In this document: positions 26,692-36,956 of the stretch, one piece after another | How positions within the stretch are numbered: the stretch's first letter is position 1 | How the letters are laid out: each line of letters begins with the position of its first letter | Assembly: GCF_026262505.1 (NCBI RefSeq) | Contig: NC_067206.1 | Span: 22,893,896-22,957,895, forward strand | Length of the DNA stretch: 64,000 nt | Source of the DNA: Trichomonas vaginalis G3 | Lineage: Eukaryota; Parabasalia; Trichomonadida; Trichomonadidae | Reading direction: 5' to 3' | Position numbers and translations under genes: made by a program | The notes under the pieces: model-generated | Databases searched by the model: none | Seen by the model: the letters and a program-made list of their open reading frames with translations, nothing else | What the model was told of the DNA's origin: nothing

Positions 26692-29600
26692 ATGTTTTTA
26701 CTTTTTCTTCCTATCTTAAGGGTGCACACGAGAGGATCATGTAAACTTCAGAATTTAGAACCTTATTTTTAGGCATTATCTTGGCTACCTATTTAGGCTC
26801 GAAAAGCAAAAAATATCAAAAAATACAACTTGACTCCATTATGACCCTTTCATGGAGGTAGTTTTTATCCGCTAGTATTTTCCCTTTGAATCTCTTTACA
26901 ATTCGAAATCAAATTCAAATCTCAGTAGAAGAAAGGAAGAATCGACTTACTACGGTTGTAATACGAATAAATACATATATTTAATTATTTTTATTTACAT
27001 AATAATTGTTTGAAGCTCATATTCCAACAAATTTTTAAATAAAAACATTAAAATGTTGAAAATATTCATATATTTTAATAGGGTTTTGGCACTTTATTGA
27101 GGAATTACTACATACATAGTCGAACTGAACTTGATATTTTGAAATTTAAATTATTTATCAAAATTAAAATTTAACTTGAAATTTATAATTATTTAGTCAT
27201 ATTTTGCATAATTCTAAGTAGATTTTGTAAAAAATCAAGAAAGAAAAATTTTAACGTGCTTTATTTTTTCTTTTTTATAATAATACATATTATTATATAA
27301 TTAACATATTCATAATGTTTCACCCTTTCAAAAATATAATCCTCCTCCTCTCAAGTAAACGTACATACGGGTGGCCTCTTTTTTCAAAAAATTAAAATTT
27401 GAAATTTTGGGCTCAAATATTAGAGATTTTTTCAACCTTCAACGATATATGTTGTCTATATCAGACCTCCTTTCTTTTTGATACTTAACATTGTTCCTAA
27501 ATCTTAGCCGTTAAGGCTGTTCTGAAAATATTTTTTTTTCGAAAAAATTCGAAAAAAATTCTTAAAATTCAAAAATCCCTTAATTCCTGAAGATTTTGGA
27601 AAAAAGTTTTTACATGAACATGTGTATATTATATGAAGTATATTGATAAGGTAAAAATCAAATTTTATTGCATATTCATCGAGAAAATAAACTAACGAAT
27701 CCCTCAAAATTGAGAGGGTAATCCTCCTCCTTTCAAATAAACGTACATACGGGTGCACCCTTAAGTCACCAAGAAATTCAATGTGAGCAAATCACAACTC
27801 CTCTCAAATTTAATGTAGATAATTCGATAATTTGCTCCGGATTATCTCCAGATAAAAAATATAAAATAAAATTAGCACAAGGTGAAAATCTAGAATCAAT
27901 AGAAGATGCTACTTTTACAAGCCCAAATATATTGACATTCAATCCTACATATCGTGATGAATTCAAAGAAATTTACTTAATCGTCGATGGAAATGAAATT
28001 TTTTTGCAAAACATTCTGTTCGATGTAAAGCCATCAGTCGGAATACAAACATATGATTCTCAACCATATATTGGTAAATGGAGTAGGGCTGTTATTTCCA
28101 AAAAATTTGATTCATCCTATTTTGGAAAAGGAGTAAACAAGTTCGAAGCAGTAATTTCAGATAGCCCACCACCAACTGAAAACACGTTTACAGACAACCA
28201 AATTGCAATTATCGAAGGCCAACAAGATTACTTTTTCACCCCAAGAACTGTAACAATCGGCGAACATTTTCTTCATATTCGTTTACATGTAATAGATGGA
28301 GAAACGGATATTGTTGGCGATGCAAGAACACTTCCTATTAATGTTATTGCTCCTTTCAGTACTAACATAATTCTTCCCAGAAGATTGTCCTCGTCATACT
28401 ATGCCGCTGCAAACAAATTACCTAATTTCGAAGTAGATGTTGAAGCATCAGTTCCAAATTTCAACATATTATATAAAGTAGGCTCATTTACACGGAATCT
28501 AGAAGAATATACATATTATATGAATCATTCTAATCCTTATACAACTAAAGTTTATCGAGTGGATACATTAACAATTCCAACAGATATTTCAAAAATCGAA
28601 GATACAATAACTTTCATTTTAGTAGATAATACAACATCAGAGATTTTGAATTACACAGAATTTAAAGATATTAGTGTAATTCCACAATTAACAATTGAGA
28701 GTCTTACAGTAACTAACAATTTAATGGAAAATGGCGCAGTCATTGCACTATTAGGAGGTGAACTTCCTTGTCGAGTTACATTTGCCAATGAAGTTGATAT
28801 TAAAATACTCAAACTCACTGAAGTTACAGTTCGTAAACGTTTATCACCTGTTGGTAATTCAAAAAATGTTTTCGATTTTAGTTTCGTACCATCTGCGACT
28901 AGCGGAACTAGTGTTATGTCTGCAGATATAACTTTCACGCAATTAGGTATAGAGAAGACAGCCTATCTAAGTCTTAGATTTATTGATATTAAATATAATA
29001 CAAAATATTTACCATTGACAGGTAACATTACAGGAAAATTAGAGATAATACACAGTGTCCCCTCCGGTTTGTATCCATTCAAAACCGCTGCAAATTTCGG
29101 CAATAGTTCTACAACACCAGAAGATTATAACTTTGAAATAATAGAAACGACACCTGCAAGTTTCTCCATCGATTTGACTGTTCAAATTACTTATGATCAA
29201 AACGGGCAGTTACCATCTCAAATCACATTTGCTGCAATTTCTGCAAAAGGAATTTATTGCACAAAAACTTTTGATATTGAGTTTGTAAAGGAACTAGAGA
29301 TCGAATCCATTACTGACACCAGTAGTACACACACATACAAAGTAGGTTCAAGAATGTCACTGAAAATTAAAACCAAAAAACCACATCCAATCGAAGCATC
29401 TTCATTTAAATATCTTTTCACTGATAGTGAATCTCTTGAAATGGATGAAACTAATTCACAAACACTTGATGTTGAGAGGGTTTCAAAAGTTCCAAATACA
29501 GAAAATGAATTTATTCTTTCATTTTTAATCCCAAGTACAGTTACTGTTGGCCAACAGAAATTGTTATTGCAAGTAATTAGTCCAGCTTCATTTGCTTCAA

Positions 29601-30481
29601 GTGTATATTCATTTGATGTAACAATTGAAGCCGGCCCTGCAGTAAGCTCAATTAGTTGCAGAAAGACAGAAGATATGTATCCGTCAGGATATTATATACT
29701 ATTCAAATGCAATATTGATAACTATGAAAGTTCCGAAGTTACATATAAAGGTAAGGTCGGAAATCATGATCCTGCAGCCGATTCCTCACAATACAATCTT
29801 AAAGTGAGAATGGAAGCTGTTGGCGCATCGAATGAATTTAATGTTCAAGTAGGAGTTACAGACCAAACTGTAGAGCAAACAATTGTTTCAATTGCAATGA
29901 TTAAAGCTGACTCATCTGCAGCGATAATAAAGTATTGCGAAGTATCTAATCTCAAAATATGTGCACTTCCTGATATCCAATATATTTCCCCTTCTGTTTT
30001 TCCAGAACAATTTTCAACAGCAGCTTTTAACTTCAAAGTCAAATATATTTGTGATTTCAGCACAATGAAAGTACAATATTGTGGATATACTGCCAGGTAT
30101 TACCAAAATGCAATCTCAGTATCTAGTTTAGGCGCTGACAACACTTTCTCTGTCACAATTAAATTGGCATATGATTCTGTGGACTTTAAATTTATTGACA
30201 AGTTTAATAATGTTGATACTGCGTATGTTGAACTTAATACTAACAGATTTTCAAATACTGCATTTTCCTGTTCTATTATAGATAAAAAAGATGAATACCA
30301 TGAAGGTGACATAGTTCAAGTCAGGTGTACTGCAAGATATTCAAGACAATCTTATGCACCTCGTGAATTTTATTTCTTAGATTATACCAGTAATAAAGTT
30401 AGTATCCCTAAGTCGTGTACTGAGGCACTGCGCGCCTCCTTACCCATTATATGTGAATTTAACACTTTACAAAACCGTTAA
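26692..30481 (+). pseudogene. Secreted repeat-domain surface-protein-like host gene, interrupted and 3'-truncated
   Basis: The ATG at 26,692 gives MFLLFLPIL, a signal peptide start, which runs into the TTAA at 26,716-26,719. The frame resumes exactly at the second TTAA (27,761) with SHQEIQCEQITTPLKFN and continues open to 30,481, about 900 residues. The body has repeating beta-rich, Ig/cadherin-like domains of about 100 residues rich in Thr, Ser, Ile and Asn (for example around 28,690-28,990 and 29,290-29,640), with few Cys. No transmembrane segment is seen; the last about 20 residues come from GC-rich foreign-looking sequence, so the 3' end is lost at the Polinton B junction. The family is not identified. 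The gene is broken by one transposon and one truncation. Confidence 0.75.
26720..27760. mobile_element. 1,041-bp TTAA-flanked non-autonomous DNA transposon
   Basis: Ends are GGGTGCAC (26,720-26,727) and GTGCACCC (27,753-27,760), flanked by TTAA on both sides (26,716-26,719; 27,761-27,764). TTAA duplication is the mark of piggyBac-like transposons; the GGG-type terminal bases differ from the usual CCC, so the superfamily is uncertain. It contains no coding frame of note (84-aa frame at most). A 38-base internal copy of the right end (27,337-27,374 against 27,719-27,756) suggests an internal duplication or nested copy. Removing it restores the host reading frame exactly. Confidence 0.85.
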
Positions 30482-30520
30482 CGTATATTTTACAACACCA
30501 ACGACAACACTAACTTAACC

Positions 30521-30901
30521 TTAAATATTTACAAACCGCCAACCACTAATGACTTCATTAATGTAAAAATAAACGTTCTCACTTACAAAAGTATTGCAAC
30601 TCCTCCCATTGCTGTGCTTCACATAACAGCTCATAATCTTCTGACTCACTTTCTTCTTCATATAGGTCAAAATCACTGTCAAAATAAATGTTAGTAAGTT
30701 TTGACAAAAGCTAATGAAAACACGTTTACCGTTTGTATCGTATGCTTGTATAAACTTTCTATTCTTCATTCCTTCATAAACGCTCAAACTAACTTTACCC
30801 TTTCTCCCTCGTATCTGATAAAATGTATTTTCACGAGGAACGAAGAACAAATTCTTGAACTCATGACCGTTGTAGTTTGTTATCTCAATAGTTTTCGTCA
30901 T
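30521..30901 (-). CDS. HNH-associated C-terminal domain protein (Polinton B), uncertain extent
   Basis: From ATG 30,901: MTKTIEITNYNGHEFKNLFF..., then AYDTNGKRVFISF near residue 55-65. This resembles the C-terminal domain of the HNH gene at 17,006 (TIEITDYGEHTFEF ... DTDGKYVKI). Only the first about 66 residues are convincing; the rest looks like read-through. It may be a remnant of an HNH gene rather than a gene in itself. Confidence 0.45.
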   Translation of the reverse strand: MTKTIEITNYNGHEFKNLFFVPRENTFYQIRGRKGKVSLSVYEGMKNRKFIQAYDTNGKRVFISFCQNLLTFILTVILTYMKKKVSQKIMSCYVKHSNGRSCNTFVSENVYFYINEVISGWRFVNI

Positions 30902-30978
30902 TTATATAAAAATAAACTTAAAAATTAATGATATCACCACCCTCACACGTATGAAAACATAGCGCAAAAATAAATTTA

Positions 30979-31025
30979 GGGTAGAAGGGTAGATCTAACC
31001 TCATTTCTACCCTCATTTCTAACCT
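30979..31025 (+). repeat. Solo motif array in Polinton B
   Basis: GGGTAGAAGGGTAGATCTAACC with direct units TCATTTCTACCC and TCATTTCTAACC, the same layout as arrays in A. It lies just 3' of the gene at 31,034, unpaired. Confidence 0.75.
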
Positions 31026-31033
31026 TGTTGAAT

Positions 31034-31561
31034 TCATTGCTTTATAACTCTCTTCCTTGGTTTCTTTTTAGTTGCTTTCTTCACGTCTGTCTCCAACTTG
31101 ACTGTCTTTCTTCTTCGTCCGTAATGATACCAGTTACTTCCACCAGTCAATGGGTCAAATGGTCGTTCATAAGGGTTTCCATACATTCCATAGGGACCAT
31201 ACGGAAGAACTACTGGTGGAGAAGAAACATTTTCTTTAGTTCCATCGAATCTATTTAAATGCATTGTTTCACCTTTCATCTGGTCATTAAAGTCTTTTGC
31301 GTGTTTTGCAAACTCGTCGTCCTTTCCTAAAGCATTTTCTGACTCAGTCGCAACCAAATTGGATGCTTTATTTATGAGCCCTATTTTATTTAATCTTAAC
31401 TTCTTTGCAACCCAGCCTCCAATCTTCCCTTTATTTGCATCTAATGTCTTTGAAACCCTTCCTCCACCCATTTTATTTACTGCGTCATAAGCTCCAAGTG
31501 CTTTTGCTCCAAATGCTAATGCTTTTGTTCCCATTGCGCCTAAAGCTGCCCAAGCTACCAT
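31034..31561 (-). CDS. Basic virion-core/membrane-active protein, 175 aa (Polinton B)
   Basis: The N-terminal 40 residues are Ala/Gly/Leu-rich and amphipathic (WAALGAMGTKALAFGAKALG). The middle is polar. A Pro/Tyr-rich stretch (PYGPYGMYGNPYERPFDP) leads to a strongly basic tail (GRRRKTVKLETDVKKATKKK). This composition recalls adenovirus-type core or membrane-lytic proteins; that is analogy, not homology. It is comparable in style to the 133-aa protein at 47,356. Looks whole. Confidence 0.6.
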   Translation of the reverse strand: MVAWAALGAMGTKALAFGAKALGAYDAVNKMGGGRVSKTLDANKGKIGGWVAKKLRLNKIGLINKASNLVATESENALGKDDEFAKHAKDFNDQMKGETMHLNRFDGTKENVSSPPVVLPYGPYGMYGNPYERPFDPLTGGSNWYHYGRRRKTVKLETDVKKATKKKPRKRVIKQ

Positions 31562-31786
31562 TTACACCATATTAAAATCATCTCTCTTCAATATTATCTC
31601 ATAAAAGTTCTCGTTACTGGAGAAAGTCAATGAAACGTAAGCGTTCTCACGGGCTTCGCCCTCACCGCTTTGCGGTCTATCTAACTTATTTCTTATATCA
31701 TCTATACGCTTCAAAATGTCTGAACAATTGCTAACATCTTCTACAACAGTTATTTCATCATGAATGACCTTCAAGAACAAACTCAT
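31562..31786 (-). CDS. Small hypothetical protein, 74 aa (Polinton B)
   Basis: MSLFLKVIHDEITVVEDVSN...: helical, acidic, with a strand-like end (YVSLTFSSNENFYEIILKRD). It abuts the genes on both sides of it on the same strand (no spacing), so it is probably part of a block expressed together. A GC-rich stretch near 31,648-31,680 stands out from its surroundings. Function unknown. Confidence 0.5.
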   Translation of the reverse strand: MSLFLKVIHDEITVVEDVSNCSDILKRIDDIRNKLDRPQSGEGEARENAYVSLTFSSNENFYEIILKRDDFNMV

Positions 31787-32667
31787 TTAATATGCTATTA
31801 AAATCATCTCAATAATGAGTCCATCCTTTCCATCTTTAGGTAGCACAACATCTTTCATTGAAGAAGGTTCGACAAGTCTTATGTTAAACTTACTGACAAA
31901 GTTTGTTATACTATAATGCTTCGGCGGCGAATACATATAGTTTGAAAGACATAATATAGATTCTTCAGCAAATTCACTTATACTGGATTTTATAACAATG
32001 TTCTCACGAGACCAAATACCACCAATTGACAATCTTGTAAGCAATCCTGCTGAACCTTCTACTGTAAACGTCGATGGTAACATTCCACGAAGGTCATCTA
32101 TTGACATCTTTGAGTCACTGAATTTAAAGATTTTCTTAAAGCAATCGTCATTATCTAACCATGCAATAGCTTTGAAGTTTTCATTCGAATATACATCTGC
32201 TTCATTAAATGTAAACCTGACTTCTTTGCAGAGATGACTTTAAAATCTATTGAGTTTGTTTCAAAATTATATGCTATGGTAACTTCTGAAGGTAATGGAT
32301 GTCCTTCCGCAGTCAGTTGTTCTCTCACTACCGTTTGAAGCTTTGTATTAAAAACTTTCATGTCATCTCCTGTATCTAAGTTCACATACACAGCAACAGG
32401 GAAACTATCTTGCTTCTTTGTTTCATCATTATATCTCAAAACATTAAAGTTCTTCAATAATATTGTCCTTCCTGCTGGAATACTTCTAACTTGTCTTATT
32501 TCAATAGCTTTCTCACCTCCTACATACTCTACCCAGTGTCTTGGATATTCATAAGTATACTGACTTTCTTGAATTTTGGTTGGTTTCATCATAACGTGTT
32601 CATAGTATATCTTTATACTCTTGTCAGTTAGACTCGGTGCTATATTCTGAATATTTCTGACTTGCAT
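31787..32667 (-). pseudogene. Vertex/spike-like virion protein (Polinton B), lightly broken
   Basis: Its start at 32,667 (MQVRNIQNIAPSL) lies after AATGGAGATAAAATG-type spacer shared with the ATPase gene. The pattern of Y-E-Y-P-R-H-W, then A-x-E-I-R-Q-V-R-S-I, then V-N-L-D-T and near the end S-I-S...LCL-S-N matches the 282-aa protein at 21,131 at low identity. Broken about once. Confidence 0.6.
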
Positions 32668-32683
32668 TTTTAATGGAGATAAA

Positions 32684-33571
32684 ATGAAGCATTTAATACA
32701 TGACGTAGATGAAGACATGAATGAAAGCAGTGAAAAGCTCAACAGTTCTCTCATTCTTCCTTTCAGTAAGGACTATGAGTTCTGTTCAAATGGCGTTTAT
32801 TTCTATTGTGGAAAGATGGGGTCAGGAAAGACATTCAACCTCATTCGTCATATACTCATAACAGAACGTTTAGGAAACGACTCTTACTATGACCAAATCA
32901 TTATATCAGCAACTTCAGACTCTATGGACTCAACAGCGAAAACATTTATGTCAAAAGTTCAAGCCTCTGTCGTTAAAGTTCCAGACAGTGAACTCATTGA
33001 ATTTCTTCAACGTTACATTCGACGTAAGAGAAAATATTATGCCATCGTTGAATTTATACAGTCAGGAATGCAAAAGACCTCTGAGGAGATGGAAAGAATT
33101 ATTGACAAACACCACTTACGTCAGTACTCAGGAGTTTACGATATGAAACGACTGACAAACTACATTCTATCAAAACTTTCAAAATACCCCTTCAAAAAAT
33201 ATCCTTCAAACACTCTGCTCGTTTGCGACGACTTCGCCGGAAAAGGTTTAGTGTCAAAACCAGACTCACCATTAGCTAATATCATTACTAAAGTCAGACA
33301 TTACCATTTAACTGTAGCAATACTTATGCAAACATGGAGGTTTTTAGCTTTAAACATAAAACGTCTCATAACTGACTTCGTTATCTTTCAAGGTTTCTCA
33401 CGTTATGACATTGAACTCATTTGGAAACAGTCAGGTATAACATTACCTTTTGAAGAAATTTGGGAAGCATATAAGTCTCTCATCTCTCCTCGTTCATACC
33501 TTGAGATTCATATCATGACTAATACCATTAAAGTCAAAAATATTCCATGGGAACGACCAACATTATTTTAA
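32684..33571 (+). CDS. A32-like DNA packaging ATPase (Polinton B)
   Basis: 295 residues. Walker A CGKMGSGKTF (42-51), Walker B NTLLVCDDFAGKG (around 180-190) and a sensor strand VAILMQTWRF match the FtsK-HerA/A32 family. It is clearly homologous to the ATPase at 8,762 (same order, D-D-F motif, Y-x-x-I-x-E-x-I-x-S between the motifs) but at low identity, showing B is a separate lineage. It should package DNA. Starts from ATG at 32,684, 16 bases from the divergent neighbour. Looks whole. Confidence 0.88.
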   Translation: MKHLIHDVDEDMNESSEKLNSSLILPFSKDYEFCSNGVYFYCGKMGSGKTFNLIRHILITERLGNDSYYDQIIISATSDSMDSTAKTFMSKVQASVVKVPDSELIEFLQRYIRRKRKYYAIVEFIQSGMQKTSEEMERIIDKHHLRQYSGVYDMKRLTNYILSKLSKYPFKKYPSNTLLVCDDFAGKGLVSKPDSPLANIITKVRHYHLTVAILMQTWRFLALNIKRLITDFVIFQGFSRYDIELIWKQSGITLPFEEIWEAYKSLISPRSYLEIHIMTNTIKVKNIPWERPTLF

Positions 33572-33969
33572 AGCCTAACCTTCAATTGACTGATGGTAAA
33601 CAAATTCCATGCATCTCTGTCGCCATTTCTGTTAATATTTTTACTGTCATTCATATCATCCACTTCCCCATCCGTTAGCTTTTGAGGATATGCGTTAGAA
33701 TAGCTGTTCTTAAATGAAGGCTTTTCACCTTTGAGAGCATAAACTCTATAACTTTCTGCATACTTTATGTTTGAACCTCCTGAGCCATCATTGACATAAA
33801 TTTTTATAGGCTTCCACCCTTTGTTCATGTTCCTGCTTCTTCCCTTAGCTCTTTTGTTCGGTAGTTCTACATCTTTATACACAGCACCTGTCTCAGTGAA
33901 TTCAACAATATTTTCATTCGTTAGCTTTACATTCAAACCCTTGTCGAGTATATTGTTCATTTCATACAT
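33568..33969 (-). CDS. Small hypothetical protein, 133 aa (Polinton B)
   Basis: The ATG at 33,969 (or 33,960) gives M(YE)MNNILDKGLNVKL... It is rich in Asn, Lys and Asp, beta-like, with NRNGDRDAWNLFTISQLKVRL at the end. It overlaps the ATPase stop by 4 bases tail-to-tail and diverges from the gene at 33,995 over a 25-base spacer with TTTTTATTCTATATGAAATG. Unknown; probably virion-side. Confidence 0.55.
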   Translation of the reverse strand: MYEMNNILDKGLNVKLTNENIVEFTETGAVYKDVELPNKRAKGRSRNMNKGWKPIKIYVNDGSGGSNIKYAESYRVYALKGEKPSFKNSYSNAYPQKLTDGEVDDMNDSKNINRNGDRDAWNLFTISQLKVRL

Positions 33970-33994
33970 ATAAAAGGTTTTTATTCTATATGAA

Positions 33995-34636
33995 ATGAGA
34001 AGCAAATCCATCTTAGCTGGTGCCGTTAATGTTCCAATTGAACCAACATCAAATGTTGACTCACGAACGACAAACAATATTGTCATAAAGAACTATAGTT
34101 CAGAGTGTTTGAAAGAAAAAGAACCAGAACTTAAGTCGGGACCTTCGGTCTTGGAGCATGGCGCCGTGAATTTAAACACAGCTTCAAACGCTAACGCTAC
34201 ATCAGATGTTAAGTTAGAGTATCCACCACTGGACCAAATTCTTTCAAGAGAAGCCAACGACAATCCTTACACAAATGTTCAAACAAATCCTTCAGATAAC
34301 GTAGACCATTACCTTCTTCAGTTATACCAAACAATTTTACTCAAAGACGATAAGAAGCTTTTGACAAATCTTATAAGCAAGAACCAAATAATTCTAACAA
34401 AGGAGGACCTTGAAAATGTTATCTCACGAATAACAGGGAAACAATGTGTCATTGACTATCTCGACCCTGAAATCGAATGCTGTGGTCAAACTCCACTATT
34501 CATGAAAATAGGTAACATCCGCATCATTGAAACACCAGGAACTACAGGAGTTGAGTTTAAGTATAAATATTCAAACGAGTATACAAAACTTTCAACAGAA
34601 TATAAACTTTGTTTGAAATATGTTTTAGTAAATTAA
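33995..34636 (+). CDS. Conserved capsid-cluster protein, 213 aa (Polinton B)
   Basis: MRSKSILAGAVNVPIEPTSN...: a disordered N-terminal half, then helices (VDHYLLQLYQTILLKDDKKL) and a beta-rich end with DPEIECCGQTPLFMKI. The last part matches the protein at 5,150 and 57,845 (PDVSCCGVSYNVIDKI), making it one of the few small genes shared by both Polinton lineages. A TTTTTATTCTATATGAA box precedes the ATG. Looks whole; a core minor virion protein is likely (inference). Confidence 0.6.
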   Translation: MRSKSILAGAVNVPIEPTSNVDSRTTNNIVIKNYSSECLKEKEPELKSGPSVLEHGAVNLNTASNANATSDVKLEYPPLDQILSREANDNPYTNVQTNPSDNVDHYLLQLYQTILLKDDKKLLTNLISKNQIILTKEDLENVISRITGKQCVIDYLDPEIECCGQTPLFMKIGNIRIIETPGTTGVEFKYKYSNEYTKLSTEYKLCLKYVLVN

Positions 34637-34872
34637 AGCAATTTGTAATATCTGTCCAAAACTTCTTCAACAGTATCGAACTCATCTTCATAATGCAAAC
34701 CTAATCTTATTGACTTGGTGCAGTTTTCACTAACACAATATTTTTCTGTTCTCTTGACTGACATAACTAACTCATTTGTTTCATCAAACAGCAACAACCA
34801 AAGTTCATGACCTAATACATAACATTCATACTTTATATTTTTAGCTCTGAGTTCTCTTGTAAGCTGTTGCAT
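34633..34872 (-). CDS. Small hypothetical protein, 79 aa (Polinton B)
   Basis: MQQLTRELRAKNIKYECYVL...: a compact alpha/beta protein with three Cys and an acidic end. It overlaps the stop of its convergent neighbour by 4 bases. No family was recognised; it occupies the same slot as the small antisense gene of pieces A and D (4,790; 57,490). Confidence 0.5.
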   Translation of the reverse strand: MQQLTRELRAKNIKYECYVLGHELWLLLFDETNELVMSVKRTEKYCVSENCTKSIRLGLHYEDEFDTVEEVLDRYYKLL

Positions 34873-35595
34873 TTAATATTTTCTAAAAAGTCAACTTCAA
34901 CAGTCATTCGCACTGGTGCCTTCAGTTCTACCGGCTCGCCCTGAAAGTCAACTAGTCTGAATTGCATATCTTTCAAATTGTGAGGACTAATGCGAACCCA
35001 TTTACCTAAATGAGTTGCTATGACAGGAACGTTTGGAATGAACATTGAATTGACTGCATAACAGAAAGACTTATATTCTACTGAACCTTTACTATTAACT
35101 CCTGAAATACCTGTGACATTAGCTATTTAGACTCAATGTATAAACAATTACCATAACATACGTATGGAACAGATTTCATCTCAATCGTTTTGTCAACACT
35201 TTTCAAAGGAAATGTCATATGGTATGCTCCTAAAAGAAGTTGAACTCTATGACTCATTCGTGTTATCTTGAACTCTTTCTTGCTACTGAACTTCAATGTT
35301 CCCTCAGAAGAGAGTTCGACATCTATGTTGTCAATAGTTTCTTCATTTATGAGAGTATCTATGACTCCAGCAATTTTATCTATTCTATACTCTGCTCTGT
35401 TAGGAAATGTTATAAAACTTCTTTTGTCATCTATTTCAAGCTCCATGAAATCTGTTTCGTCAGTTATAACGAATGAAGCAATAGTATTAAAGTCAACAAC
35501 TCTGAAAGCAAGCGCTTCATTCTGAAGACCTAAGTTTGTTTGTAGCTTTACTGTCCCGTATTCGTTTGGGTCTGTACTTGCAAATAGAACAACAT
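34833..35595 (-). pseudogene. Penton-like minor capsid remnant (Polinton B), broken
   Basis: Short frames here carry FKITRMSHRVQLLLGAYHMT and FRLVDFQGEPVELKAPVRMT, both alignable by eye to the whole-looking protein at 5,735 (FTINNMSYNTKLISGFYYQQ; LTLVDANFVPVKLLCPMY). The start follows TTTATTCTCATTAAAATATG shared with the collagen-like gene. Broken two or three times. Confidence 0.55.
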
Positions 35596-35612
35596 TTTAT
35601 TCTCATTAAAAT

Positions 35613-36956
35613 ATGACTATTGCTGCATATGCGTATGAAACAAATGAAGCAAGAAGAGCACATGAACTAGTAAACGAAAACTCAACTTTAACCATTGAAG
35701 GCAATGATTTAGTCATTGACGATGGAAAAACTAAAAAAGTCATTGATTTCGATACTTTTAACACTTATGACCCATTCATTACAACAAGCAAGGTTCCTAT
35801 CATAAATGATGGAACGGTGCAATATATAAATTCAACAGTAGATGCCTCATTAGTGAAAGTACTGAATGTTCTCATTGAATTGTTAAAGAGCTTTCGATTT
35901 GACGACAACATTAAATGCCTAAAGAATTTAGTCATGAATGAGAAACAAATTCTTGGCGTTGCTGGTAGCAGTAATGATGTACACCTTATGACATTAGAAT
36001 ATTATAACGAACATAAAGATGAACTGAAAGGAGAGAAGGGTGACACCGGACCTCAAGGACCACAAGGAATACAAGGAATACAAGGAATACAAGGACCTCA
36101 AGGCGAAAACGGTTTGGATGGAAAGGATGGAAAGGATGGAAAAACTGCTAAATCATGGATATGGAACCTTATAAATACTGGTTTAACAGCTGCTTCATAT
36201 GGAGTTCTTCAATACCAAATCGGAAAGATATGGGCAGTACTTGGTGAAGAAGTTTTAGATGACGTTAAAAATGCTTTGAACTTCATTTCAAATGGTTCGG
36301 ATACTATTAAAACTTTATCTGGTTGGATGCAAGAAACAAGGAGTCAAATAGATACTGTAAGACGTATAGCAAACAATGCACGTACGAGATTGGATACTTT
36401 ACGAGAAGCACAAAATACACTAAAGGAAGCAAATGATATTCTTGGCTCAGTATCAGACATGCATGAAGATTGGCTTAAAGGTATTGACAAATCTTTAAAA
36501 AATCACAGTCAGTCTATTGCTGACTACAAGAAAAGTATAGATTTTTTACATAGTGCTATGGACGTACATGATGGAAGCATAAGGAACTTACTTAATGCTA
36601 ACAATAACTTACCAGGAACTATTAAAGCATTTATAAAGTCCTTTGTAAAACCCGGTGCTCTAACATTTAGGTCTTTGAGAGCAAGAGCATTGAAGTCAAG
36701 AGATGCAGAAACTCCAACAGAACCTACAGAAGGAACTGAAACAACAGAAACTCCAGAAGAACCACCAAAACCAACAGCTAATGAAATATTGTTCGAATAT
36801 TTTCCAAGGTACTCTGTTCTCATTGCATACATTCAAGAAATACTTAAGAAAGCAGACTTGACTTTAGGAGATGATGAAAGTTCTGTATATCTTTCGTTCC
36901 AGTTTCAAATAGCAGAACTTTTGAGACAGATATGCTTAATGTATGACAATCTCTGA
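35613..36956 (+). CDS. Collagen-like fibre protein, 447 aa (Polinton B)
   Basis: The N-terminal domain (1-135) is beta/alpha mixed. A collagen-like Gly-x-y segment follows at about residues 137-175 (GEKGDTGPQGPQGIQG and repeats), then a long helical, coiled-coil part (about 190-350) and a Thr/Pro/Glu-rich linker (about 365-390). Collagen-like repeats are common in fibres of phages and giant viruses, where they form trimers. It is a likely surface fibre or its adaptor (inference). It overlaps the next gene by 14 bases. Looks whole. Confidence 0.75.
   Translation: MTIAAYAYETNEARRAHELVNENSTLTIEGNDLVIDDGKTKKVIDFDTFNTYDPFITTSKVPIINDGTVQYINSTVDASLVKVLNVLIELLKSFRFDDNIKCLKNLVMNEKQILGVAGSSNDVHLMTLEYYNEHKDELKGEKGDTGPQGPQGIQGIQGIQGPQGENGLDGKDGKDGKTAKSWIWNLINTGLTAASYGVLQYQIGKIWAVLGEEVLDDVKNALNFISNGSDTIKTLSGWMQETRSQIDTVRRIANNARTRLDTLREAQNTLKEANDILGSVSDMHEDWLKGIDKSLKNHSQSIADYKKSIDFLHSAMDVHDGSIRNLLNANNNLPGTIKAFIKSFVKPGALTFRSLRARALKSRDAETPTEPTEGTETTETPEEPPKPTANEILFEYFPRYSVLIAYIQEILKKADLTLGDDESSVYLSFQFQIAELLRQICLMYDNL

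Noticed and set aside
29845-30312. Minus-strand frames inside the surface-protein-like gene
   Set aside because: Shadows of the long plus-strand coding frame.
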